This document shows positions 24,717 through 31,758 of a stretch of DNA of 64,000 bases, one piece after another. This DNA comes from an uncultured Stomatobaculum sp. Lineage in GTDB: Bacteria; Bacillota; Clostridia; Lachnospirales; Lachnospiraceae. Position 1 is the first letter of the stretch; each line of letters opens with the position of its first letter. The notes under the pieces were generated by a model. That model did no database searches and had not been told where the DNA came from. It was given only the letters and a program-made list of their open reading frames with translations. The stretch covers positions 38,327 to 102,326 of the forward strand of contig NZ_CALEYG010000003.1 in the NCBI RefSeq assembly GCF_937924975.1, in the 5' to 3' direction. Made by a program: the position numbers and the translations under genes.

Positions 24717-25415
24717 ATGACTAAGATTTTGGTTGTAGACGATGAGAAACTGATTGTGAAGGGAATCAGCTTTAGTCTGCAGGCAGATGGGATGGAGGTG
24801 GATGCAGCCTATGACGGAGAGTCTGCGCTGAAAAAAATCCGGGAGAAGTCCTATGATCTGGTGATTCTCGATCTCATGCTTCCGGGCATGGACGGCATGG
24901 AAGTCTGTCAGGCCGTGCGCGAGTTCTCGGATGTGCCGATTATCATGCTGACGGCAAAGCTGGAGGACATGAATAAGATTCTCGCGTTCGATAAGGGCGT
25001 CGACGACTACCTCACCAAGCCCTTCAACATTCTCGAAGTCAAGGCGCGCATCAAAGCCATTCTCCGCCGTAACCAAAAGAACCAGCGGGAAGTCGAGAAC
25101 AGCTCGCAACTCACGGCGGGCGAGCTTTCGGTCGACACCGAGTCGCGGCGGGTCATGCTCGGCAAGCAGGAGGTCAATCTGACCGCGAGGGAGTTTGACA
25201 TTTTAGTGCTGCTCATGAAGAATCCGGACAAGGTATTCAGCCGGGAAAAGCTGCTGGCGGCAATCTGGGAGAACAGAAACACAGATACGGGCGATGTGCG
25301 AACGGTCGATGTCCATGTGCGGCGGCTCCGCGAAAAGATTGAGCCCTCGCCCTCGGCGCCGCGCTATGTGCACACGAAGTGGGGCGTCGGCTACTACTTC
25401 CGGGCGACAGAATGA
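24717..25415 (+). CDS. OmpR-family response regulator (orphan)
   Basis: ATG 24717 follows GGAGAGGGAG; 232 residues. The receiver domain has the acidic pocket (VVDDEK), phospho-acceptor Asp in VILDLMLPGMDG, the switch Thr in IMLTAK and Lys in DYLTKPF. The C-terminal half is a winged-helix domain with DIRTVDVHVRRLR-type ending (DVRTVDVHVRRLREKI). It resembles the WalR/YycF group. No histidine kinase gene is adjacent, so its partner is elsewhere. The stop overlaps the start of rlmH. Confidence 0.9.
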   Translation: MTKILVVDDEKLIVKGISFSLQADGMEVDAAYDGESALKKIREKSYDLVILDLMLPGMDGMEVCQAVREFSDVPIIMLTAKLEDMNKILAFDKGVDDYLTKPFNILEVKARIKAILRRNQKNQREVENSSQLTAGELSVDTESRRVMLGKQEVNLTAREFDILVLLMKNPDKVFSREKLLAAIWENRNTDTGDVRTVDVHVRRLREKIEPSPSAPRYVHTKWGVGYYFRATE

Positions 25416-25891
25416 ATGTGACCTTACTTACGGTCGGTAGTCTGAAGGAGAGGTACTGGCGCGAGGCTGTCGCGGAATATGAAAAGCGGCTATCCGCCTA
25501 CTGCAAGTTTCGCCTGATTGAGGTGAAAGATGAAAAGACACCGGATGCCATAGACAGCGCGGCTGCGCGTCGCGTTCGGCAAAAAGAGGGCGAACGTCTG
25601 CTCGAAAAGATGGATGCCCGTTCCCTTGTCGTGACCTTGGAAATTCAGGGGAAAAAGTTTGATTCGGAAGGCTTCGCGGCGGAAATGGAAAAGCTGGAAG
25701 AGCGAAGCCGCGGAGAGCTCTGTTTTGTAATCGGCGGTTCTCTCGGGCTCTCTCCGGAGGTGAGTGCGCGCGCTGCCTTGCATCTCAGCTTTTCGGATTT
25801 TACCTTTCCGCACCAGTTGATGCGCGTGCTGTTCCTCGAACAGCTCTATCGGAGCTATCGCATCCGGACAGGTGCGCCGTATCACAAATAG
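25412..25891 (+). CDS. rlmH: 23S rRNA (pseudouridine1915-N3)-methyltransferase
   Basis: The 159-residue SPOUT-class enzyme starts at the ATGA overlap with the response regulator. The SAM-binding knot is seen in FVIGGSLGLSPEV and the C-terminal LSFSDFTFPHQLMRVLFLEQLYRSYRI plus GAPYHK tail, which are nearly invariant in the family. It methylates pseudouridine 1915 in helix 69 of the large ribosomal subunit. Length is the family norm. Confidence 0.95.
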   Translation: MNVTLLTVGSLKERYWREAVAEYEKRLSAYCKFRLIEVKDEKTPDAIDSAAARRVRQKEGERLLEKMDARSLVVTLEIQGKKFDSEGFAAEMEKLEERSRGELCFVIGGSLGLSPEVSARAALHLSFSDFTFPHQLMRVLFLEQLYRSYRIRTGAPYHK

Positions 25892-25966
25892 TATGTACCG
25901 ACACGATAAATTTGCTATACTAAACAGAGCAAAGCAGAATTTCGTTTGACAGGAGGACGACGGCAG

Positions 25967-26320
25967 ATGGAAGAGAACAACACGGAGAAGAACATCGGAG
26001 AAGTTTGCATTGCGGACGAGGTCGTCGCTGTGATTGCGGGACTGGCGGCGACGGAAGTGGAAGGCGTGGATTCCCTGGGCGGAAAACTCACGAAGGAGCT
26101 CGCTTCCCGCCTGAATTTTAAGAATGCGTCGCGCGGCGTGAAGGTGGAAGTCACGGAAGAGCATGTCTCCGCGGAACTCGCCATCAACATCAAGTACGGC
26201 TACAATATCCCGAAGGTGACAAGGGAAGTGCAGGACAAGGTCGTCGCGGCAATCGAGAACATGACGGGACTCAAGGTCATCGAGGTGAATGTTTCGGTGG
26301 TCGGCGTGAACATTGCCTGA
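25967..26320 (+). CDS. Asp23/Gls24 family envelope stress protein
   Basis: The 117-residue protein begins at ATG 25967 behind AGGAGG. It carries the family pattern VCIADEVVAVIAGLAATEVEGV, then KVEVTEEHVSAELAINIKYGYNIPKV, and ends with the TGLKVIEVNVSVVGV strand. Members are abundant cytosolic or membrane-associated proteins of Firmicutes linked to envelope stress. A TATACT at 25914 could be its -10 box. The next gene starts 19 bases downstream. Confidence 0.88.
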   Translation: MEENNTEKNIGEVCIADEVVAVIAGLAATEVEGVDSLGGKLTKELASRLNFKNASRGVKVEVTEEHVSAELAINIKYGYNIPKVTREVQDKVVAAIENMTGLKVIEVNVSVVGVNIA

Positions 26321-26339
26321 ATCAGAGCGGAGCGGAAGC

Positions 26340-26858
26340 ATGAGAAGAGGGGGACAGGCGGCGGCCAACGCGGCTTTCGGAATTTTGCTCGCGCTTGCAT
26401 TGCTGCTGAGTTATGTAGAAGTGTTACTTCCTCTCTCAATCGGCATCCCCGGCGTCAAGCTGGGACTTGCAAATCTCGCGAGTCTGGTCTGCCTCTATCT
26501 GTTCGGCATCCGGCGCGCGGTGCTGCTCTCTGTGCTACGCATTGTGCTGACTGGTTTTCTGTTTGGCAATATGGCTGCGATACTCTACAGTCTCTCGGGT
26601 GCGGCGCTCAGTCTGACGGCGGCTGCCCTGGCGAAGCGGAGCGGCGGATTCAGCGAGCTCGGCGTCAGTGTGCTCGGCGCTGTCTTTCACAATTTGGGGC
26701 AGTTGATTGTTGCAAGTCTGGTCGTCCAGAACAGAGGACTGTTCTGGTATTTTCCGCTTCTGTTGCTCGCGGGTGTCATCATGGGAGCGCTGATCGGGCT
26801 GCTCACAGCGGAAGTTTTAAAACATTTGCCTGCCAGCTTGTGCGGGGCGAGAGGCTAG
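26340..26858 (+). CDS. Gx transporter family membrane protein
   Basis: The 172-residue protein has five or six membrane helices. The LPLSIGIPGVKLGLANLASLVCLY stretch and GFLFGNMAAILYSLSGA identify the family once called heptaprenyl diphosphate synthase component I (PF07456) and now grouped with ECF-type substrate-binding components. In several Firmicutes it sits beside flavin or quinone genes; here it follows an Asp23 gene, so no substrate can be suggested. A perfect terminator follows. Confidence 0.8.
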   Translation: MRRGGQAAANAAFGILLALALLLSYVEVLLPLSIGIPGVKLGLANLASLVCLYLFGIRRAVLLSVLRIVLTGFLFGNMAAILYSLSGAALSLTAAALAKRSGGFSELGVSVLGAVFHNLGQLIVASLVVQNRGLFWYFPLLLLAGVIMGALIGLLTAEVLKHLPASLCGARG

Positions 26859-26860
26859 TC

Positions 26861-26889
26861 AAAGCATAGCACTTGTGCTATGCTTTATT
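26861..26889 (+). terminator. Rho-independent terminator
   Basis: AAAGCATAGCAC and its exact complement with a two-base loop (a four-base loop in practice), then TTTATTC. Confidence 0.85.
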
Positions 26890-26928
26890 CATTCTATGAG
26901 GAGTAGAACAAAAACGGAGGAAACAGAG

Positions 26929-28065
26929 ATGGCAAAGACCAAGGTAGATATTATTTCGGGCTTTCTCGGTGCGGGAAAGACAACCTTTATCAAGAAACTG
27001 CTCGCGGAGGCACTCGCCGGCGAGAAGGTGGTGCTGATTGAAAACGAGTTCGGCGAGATCGGCATCGACGGCGGCTTCTTAAAAGATTCCGGCATTGAGG
27101 TGCGGGAGATGAACTCCGGCTGCATTTGCTGCTCGCTCGTCGGCGATTTTGCGAGCTCGCTAAAGGAAATCCTCACAAAGTATACGCCGGACCGCGTGAT
27201 CATTGAGCCCTCCGGTGTCGGCAAGCTCTCGGACGTGATGCGCGCTGTCGCGGATGTCGAGGAAGAGCTTCCGGTCGCGGGCAATTCCGCGGTCACGTTG
27301 GTCGATGTGAAGAAGGCAAAACTCTACATCAAGAACTTCGGCGAGTTCTTTAATAACCAGGTACAGTACGCAAAGACCATTGTGCTCTCCCGGACAGATG
27401 TCGCAGACCAGAAGAAGATTGACGAGGCCATTCAGCTGATTCGCGAGATCAACAAGGATGCGACGATTATCACGACGCCGCTCGCGGATTTGTCCGGTGA
27501 GAAGCTGCTTGAAATTCTTGAGCATCCGGTCGATCTGAAGGCAGAGCTTTTTGAGGAGCTCGAGGAAGAGCACGAGCATCATCATCACCACGACGAGGAA
27601 GAGCACGAACACTGCCATCACCACGACGAGGAAGAGCACGAGCACTGCCATCACCACGACGAGGAAGAGCACGAGCACTGCCATCACCACGATGAGGAGG
27701 AGCACGAGCATCATCATCACCACGATGAGGACGGACACTGCTGCTGCGGCCATGATCATCACCACCATCACCACGGCCACGATGCCGATGAGGTATTCGA
27801 CAGTGTCGGCCTTGAGAATGTCCCGGCCTTTACTGAGGATAAGTTGCACGCACTGCTTCTCAGAATTGCGGAGAGCGAGGAGTTCGGCAAGGTGGTGCGC
27901 GCAAAGGGTATGGTGCCGAGTGCGGACGGCGGCGCATGGTTCCACTTTGATCTGGTGCCGGGCGAGACCGAGATTCGCCGCGGGGCAGCGGAGGCAAGCG
28001 GCAAGGTCTGCGTAATCGGAAGTGAGCTCAAGGAAGAGGCAATCACAAGGGAGTTCAAGGCATAA
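26929..28065 (+). CDS. COG0523 (CobW/P47K) GTPase with histidine-rich metal-binding insert
   Basis: ATG 26929 behind CGGAGG gives 378 residues. The G domain has Walker A GFLGAGKTT, the metal motif GCICCS (CxCC) that defines COG0523 metallochaperones, EPSGVGKL and the specificity loop SRTD. Residues 215-284 form an insert with about three dozen His plus Cys, built from five 11-residue units HEHxHHHDEEE and a CCCGHDHHHHHH end. A CobW C-terminal domain follows. Such proteins store or deliver Zn, Ni or Co to target enzymes. The next gene, four bases downstream, is a second COG0523-like protein. Confidence 0.9.
   Translation: MAKTKVDIISGFLGAGKTTFIKKLLAEALAGEKVVLIENEFGEIGIDGGFLKDSGIEVREMNSGCICCSLVGDFASSLKEILTKYTPDRVIIEPSGVGKLSDVMRAVADVEEELPVAGNSAVTLVDVKKAKLYIKNFGEFFNNQVQYAKTIVLSRTDVADQKKIDEAIQLIREINKDATIITTPLADLSGEKLLEILEHPVDLKAELFEELEEEHEHHHHHDEEEHEHCHHHDEEEHEHCHHHDEEEHEHCHHHDEEEHEHHHHHDEDGHCCCGHDHHHHHHGHDADEVFDSVGLENVPAFTEDKLHALLLRIAESEEFGKVVRAKGMVPSADGGAWFHFDLVPGETEIRRGAAEASGKVCVIGSELKEEAITREFKA
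27571..27735 (+). repeat. Five tandem 33-bp repeats encoding HEHxHHHDEEE
   Basis: In-frame tandem units of 33 bases within the COG0523 gene; the middle three are nearly identical in DNA. Such arrays can change copy number by slippage or recombination. Confidence 0.85.
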
Positions 28066-28068
28066 GCA

Positions 28069-29031
28069 ATGGCAGAGCAATTTGAGAGAGAAGAAGAGAA
28101 GACACCGGTATTCGTAATCAACGGCTTCCTCGAGGCGGGCAAGACACAGTTTCTCCGCTTTACGATGGAGCAATCCTACTTTCAGACAGAGGGCAAGACT
28201 TTGCTCCTGGTCTGCGAGGAGGGCGAAGAGGAATACCCGGAGGCCCTGTTAAAGAAGTACAATACGGCGGCAATTTACTTTGAGAGTCAGGAGGAGTGCA
28301 CCAAAGAGGCGCTCCGCGCGCTCGGCGAAGAGTTTCACCCGGAGCGCGTCCTGATTGAGTGGAACGGCCTCTGGCGGCAGGACAGTCTGGAACTGCCGGA
28401 CGAGTGGTTTTTGAACCAGCAGATCAGTATTTTCGACACGAGCACGCTGGACCTTTATTTGAAAAATATGCGGGCGTTTCTCGGCCCGATGCTGAACGAT
28501 ACGGAGCTCATCATCTGCAACCGCGCGGACGATATTTCGGAGGAGAAGCTCGGAAATTACCATCTCTCCCTGAAAGCCATGGCGCCGGATGCCGAGATTG
28601 TGTTTGAGGGAAAAGACGGCGAGATTCGCGGCGATTTCAGCATTGAGCTGCCCTATGACTTAAAGGCAGATCATCTGGAGCTTAGCCCGGATATGTTTGC
28701 GATTTTCTATGTCGATGCGATGGACCGGCCGGAGAAGTATGACGGCAAGGAGGTCAGCTTCACCGCGGAACTGATGCGTCCGAAGGGGGCACCGGCCGAT
28801 GTGGTGATTCCGGGCAGAAAGGTGATGACCTGCTGTGAGGCGGATATTAGGTTCTGCGGTCTGCTCTGCCACTATGCGGGCGCACAGAATTTCAAGACAG
28901 GAGATTGGGTAAAGGTTCATGCCAAGATCCGGAAGGAGAATGCGCGCGAGTACGGCGCCGAGGGCCCTGTTCTGTACGCGGAGGAACTCACGCGGACAGG
29001 CCCGATTGCCGAAGTCGCGACCTTCGGCTGA
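28069..29031 (+). CDS. COG0523-like protein fused to a TIGR03943/YcgQ-type domain
   Basis: The 320-residue protein starts four bases after the His-rich GTPase. Its N-terminal half keeps a P-loop-like GFLEAGKTQFLRF and an NRAD specificity loop but lacks the CxCC motif, and EPSG is replaced by EWNG. The C-terminal part (about residues 205-310) with a GREVSF-like GKEVSF strand, MTCCEADIRFCG and DWVKV matches the soluble domain of TIGR03943/YcgQ proteins, which accompany YcgR permeases in zinc homeostasis. The pair is likely a metal-handling module; the metal is not known. Confidence 0.78.
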   Translation: MAEQFEREEEKTPVFVINGFLEAGKTQFLRFTMEQSYFQTEGKTLLLVCEEGEEEYPEALLKKYNTAAIYFESQEECTKEALRALGEEFHPERVLIEWNGLWRQDSLELPDEWFLNQQISIFDTSTLDLYLKNMRAFLGPMLNDTELIICNRADDISEEKLGNYHLSLKAMAPDAEIVFEGKDGEIRGDFSIELPYDLKADHLELSPDMFAIFYVDAMDRPEKYDGKEVSFTAELMRPKGAPADVVIPGRKVMTCCEADIRFCGLLCHYAGAQNFKTGDWVKVHAKIRKENAREYGAEGPVLYAEELTRTGPIAEVATFG

Positions 29032-29046
29032 CGCGGAGGAAGATAG

Positions 29047-29778
29047 ATGAGTGAGACAAAACACTACCGCGCGGCTGTCTTTGACATGGACGGCACAATT
29101 CTGGATACCATCACAGATTTGACGGTTTCGTTGAATGAAGCCTGCCGTCTGACCGGACATCGCGCGGATTTTACGAAGGATGATGTACGCCACTTCTTCG
29201 GGAGCGGCGCGGAAGTCGCAGCGCAGCGTGCGCTCGCGGTCGAGAAAGGGTATTCTCTCGCGGAAGTCGGTGCGCTTGGCGTGACAAAGAGCGCAGCGGC
29301 ATTCGGCATCACGGACGAAGCGGCAAATGCCGTAATTTCGGCCTTTGCGACCTATTACGGCGCGCACTGTGACGATGCGACGGGACCCTATCCGGGGATA
29401 CTCGCCCTTTTGAAAAAACTGAAGGCAGCAGGTGTCCGCATTGCCGTGGTCTCCAATAAGCTGGACGATGCGGTGCAAATCTTAAATCGCGTGCACTTTG
29501 AGGGACTGTTTGAAGAGGCGAAGGGAGAGCGCCCGGACATTCGCCGGAAACCGGCGCCGGATATGGTGTTTGCCGTTCTCGAGTCTCTGCAGGTCAGACC
29601 GGAAGAGGCTGTCTATATCGGGGACACCGAGGTGGATATGCTGACCGCGAAGAACAGCGGCATGGACTGCATTTCCGTGGACTGGGGATTCCGGAGCCGC
29701 GGGGCACTGGAAGCGCTCGGCGCCAAGCGGATTGCGGACCGCGCGGAAGAGATTTTTGACTTGATCGTCGGAAACTGA
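29047..29778 (+). CDS. HAD hydrolase, phosphoglycolate phosphatase-like
   Basis: The 243-residue HAD phosphatase has motif I FDMDGTILDT, a helical cap, motif II VVSNK, the motif III lysine in RRKPAPD and motif IV GDTEVDMLTAKN. It most resembles Gph-type phosphatases, which remove phosphate from 2-phosphoglycolate, but HAD substrate range cannot be read from motifs. GGAGGAAG precedes the ATG. It follows the metal GTPase pair by 15 bases and is followed by a very strong terminator. Confidence 0.85.
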   Translation: MSETKHYRAAVFDMDGTILDTITDLTVSLNEACRLTGHRADFTKDDVRHFFGSGAEVAAQRALAVEKGYSLAEVGALGVTKSAAAFGITDEAANAVISAFATYYGAHCDDATGPYPGILALLKKLKAAGVRIAVVSNKLDDAVQILNRVHFEGLFEEAKGERPDIRRKPAPDMVFAVLESLQVRPEEAVYIGDTEVDMLTAKNSGMDCISVDWGFRSRGALEALGAKRIADRAEEIFDLIVGN

Positions 29779-29807
29779 GACCGTATCAGCAGGTAAAGTA
29801 AAAAATC

Positions 29808-29855
29808 AAGAGCCCGGGGTTCACTTGATACATCAAGTGAACCCCGGGCTCTTTT
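29808..29855. terminator. Very strong bidirectional terminator
   Basis: A perfect 22-bp stem (AAGAGCCCGGGGTTCACTTGAT and complement) with a two-base gap, flanked by A and T runs. It lies between the convergent HAD and deacetylase genes. Confidence 0.92.
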
Positions 29856-29883
29856 ATGATTCCTTCGAATCAATCAGTCACGA

Positions 29884-31278
29884 TCAGCCTCCCTTGTAGT
29901 CCGGAACCGGTGTCGGTCTGTCCTTATCAAAGATATCCGAGGCGTTAAACAAATCACTGGTGTGATTCTTGACGGTCATATCCTGCCAGAGTCGATAGCC
30001 GTCCAGATTTCGTCTGCCCTGGCGCAGGTAATCCGTGCCCTTCTGCACAAAGTACTGATTCGAGTCCACATTGCAGAAGTAGCGGAAGCCGCTCTTATAG
30101 AGATACTGGAAGCGCTCGTTGTCATCCTTGTAGGGATGCCAGTCGCCGACATCCGCGCCGAAGGGGAAGATGAGAATGTCGGTGCCGCCGATCAGCTTAC
30201 CCACATAGTCCTGCCACTTCTGGTTATCGGTCTCGAGCTCGGCAAACGGAATCTTTCCGTAGTTCCGGTGTCCCCAGCTGTGGGAGGCAAGCTCCCAGCC
30301 GTCATCCCGGAGGCACTGGGCAACTTCGCGCACTTTCTGTCGATCCGCCTCAATGTTCGGATTCTTGCCCTCGTAGGAGGGATCGGTGCGGTAGCCGAAG
30401 ACGCCGTTGTAACCGGTCACGGCAATGATGCCCTTTGCGCCGCGGTAGGAGAAGTCCGGGTGCTTCTCAATAAACTCGTCGAGAATCGGAATCAGGTCGT
30501 AGGCGCCTACCGAAACGGAACCGTCGTCCATGACCATCTCGTTCATGGGCTTTCCATTTGGCCCGACTATGATATCCTTCGCAAAGCCATCTCCGTTCAT
30601 GTACTCGTAATAGTTGACATCATCCTGAGAGAGGACAAAGGCGGTCTTGCCGGGCGGAAGCATAATATCGCCCCAGACCATCTTCTTGCCGCCGGTCGCC
30701 GGATCGTCCTCCTCGTGTGCGACATCGTGAATCCGGACTAAGACATAGCCCTTGTCGTACATCGCCTGCATCATCTTCTCGAACTCGGACTTCGTCGTCA
30801 TGACATCGTTATAGCCGTTCTGACGGTCATCGCCGTCAAAGGCCTTTTTGTTGTCCATGATGAGCGTGTGGAAGAAGACATGTGTGATTTTCTGCGGGTC
30901 CTGGCGCACCAGAGTTCCCTTGACTTCATTGTACTTCGCAATCGCAGCCTGTCCGGCCTCGGACTGCGCCGTCTTTTCGTCTGCCTGAATCGCGGCAATC
31001 GCAGCGTCGTAATCGTACTGGGCAGCCTTCTTTTCGGCATCCGCGAGGATGTCCTCGGATTTCACCTCTGCTGTCGTGCTTTCCTCGGTGGTCTTCTTGG
31101 TGTCCGCATGTGCCGCGGCGGGTTTATCCCCTTTCGGGCGACGCAGAAAGAATGCAAGCGCAACTGCCAGGAGTGCGAGTACAAGCACACCGAGCAAGAG
31201 CGGAAGCGGCAGCGCTCTGTTTCTGCGGCGTCTCGAATGGAACCGACGTCCGCCGCCGCCGTAAGAATAATTGGGCAT
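29884..31278 (-). CDS. Membrane-anchored polysaccharide deacetylase family protein
   Basis: The start is ATG 31278 (MPNYSYGGGG) behind GAGGAGGAAG; a longer open frame upstream is not used. The 464 residues have a basic N-terminus, one membrane anchor (about 24-44), a charged Thr/Lys/Glu linker and helix, then a NodB-type domain from about residue 130. The catalytic pair Asp-Asp is seen in VLSQDDVNYYEY, the metal histidines in ASHSWGHRNYG and a late IFPFGADVGDW. It probably deacetylates a cell-surface glycan such as peptidoglycan or exopolysaccharide outside the membrane. Confidence 0.88.
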   Translation of the reverse strand: MPNYSYGGGGRRFHSRRRRNRALPLPLLLGVLVLALLAVALAFFLRRPKGDKPAAAHADTKKTTEESTTAEVKSEDILADAEKKAAQYDYDAAIAAIQADEKTAQSEAGQAAIAKYNEVKGTLVRQDPQKITHVFFHTLIMDNKKAFDGDDRQNGYNDVMTTKSEFEKMMQAMYDKGYVLVRIHDVAHEEDDPATGGKKMVWGDIMLPPGKTAFVLSQDDVNYYEYMNGDGFAKDIIVGPNGKPMNEMVMDDGSVSVGAYDLIPILDEFIEKHPDFSYRGAKGIIAVTGYNGVFGYRTDPSYEGKNPNIEADRQKVREVAQCLRDDGWELASHSWGHRNYGKIPFAELETDNQKWQDYVGKLIGGTDILIFPFGADVGDWHPYKDDNERFQYLYKSGFRYFCNVDSNQYFVQKGTDYLRQGRRNLDGYRLWQDMTVKNHTSDLFNASDIFDKDRPTPVPDYKGG

Positions 31279-31324
31279 AGCTAAGACTTCCTCCTCATTT
31301 TTTCTTTCAACGATTAACATTTTT

Positions 31325-31353
31325 ACTATAGTACAAAGTGCACGTGCTTGCAA
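31325..31353 (-). promoter_or_regulatory. Sigma-A promoter of the deacetylase gene
   Basis: Minus strand TTGCAA, 17 bases, TATAGT. It is divergent from the YerC-pcrA promoter 17 bases away. Confidence 0.6.
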
Positions 31354-31369
31354 TGCCTGCTTCGTCCGG

Positions 31370-31398
31370 TTTACTTCAATGCGCTGTCGTGCTACACT
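31370..31398 (+). promoter_or_regulatory. Sigma-A promoter of the yerC-like/pcrA operon
   Basis: TTTACT, 17 bases, TACACT, ending 31 bases before the ATG at 31429. Confidence 0.55.
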
Positions 31399-31428
31399 CG
31401 AAAAAAACGCAGGACGAGAGGACGGAAC

Positions 31429-31758
31429 ATGAATCACAAGCTGCATTCGTCGGCGGCGGACCGCCTGTTTGATGCTATTTTGACTTTGCAAAATCGCGAA
31501 GAGTGTTATCAGTTTTTTGAGGATATCTGCACAGTGAATGAACTGCTCTCGCTGTCGCAGCGCTATGAGGTGGCTTTCATGCTGCGCCGCGGCAGAACCT
31601 ATCTTGAAATTGCGGAAGAGACGGGTGCTTCCACGGCGACCATCAGCCGCGTGAACCGCGCGCTGAATGCGGGAACCGGTTTTTGCGATCTGAGTCTGCA
31701 GCGTCTGGGACTCATGCCCGGAAAGGAGAAGTGTGACAGTGACAAGTCAGATGAATGA
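31429..31758 (+). CDS. TrpR-like protein, YerC/YecD family
   Basis: The 109-residue protein carries a TrpR-type helix-turn-helix (YLEIAEETGASTATISRVNRAL) after a helical region with LLSLSQRYEVAFMLRRGRTY. It is the YerC/YecD family of Firmicutes, which often sits directly before pcrA as here. DNA binding is very likely; targets are unknown. The last 26 bases overlap the start of pcrA, so the genes are translationally coupled. ATG 31429 is preferred over upstream codons because it matches the family start. Confidence 0.88.
   Translation: MNHKLHSSAADRLFDAILTLQNREECYQFFEDICTVNELLSLSQRYEVAFMLRRGRTYLEIAEETGASTATISRVNRALNAGTGFCDLSLQRLGLMPGKEKCDSDKSDE

Noticed and set aside
27571..27735. CRISPR-like array in the 33-bp repeats
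   Set aside because: The units are contiguous, without spacers, and encode His-rich protein in frame.
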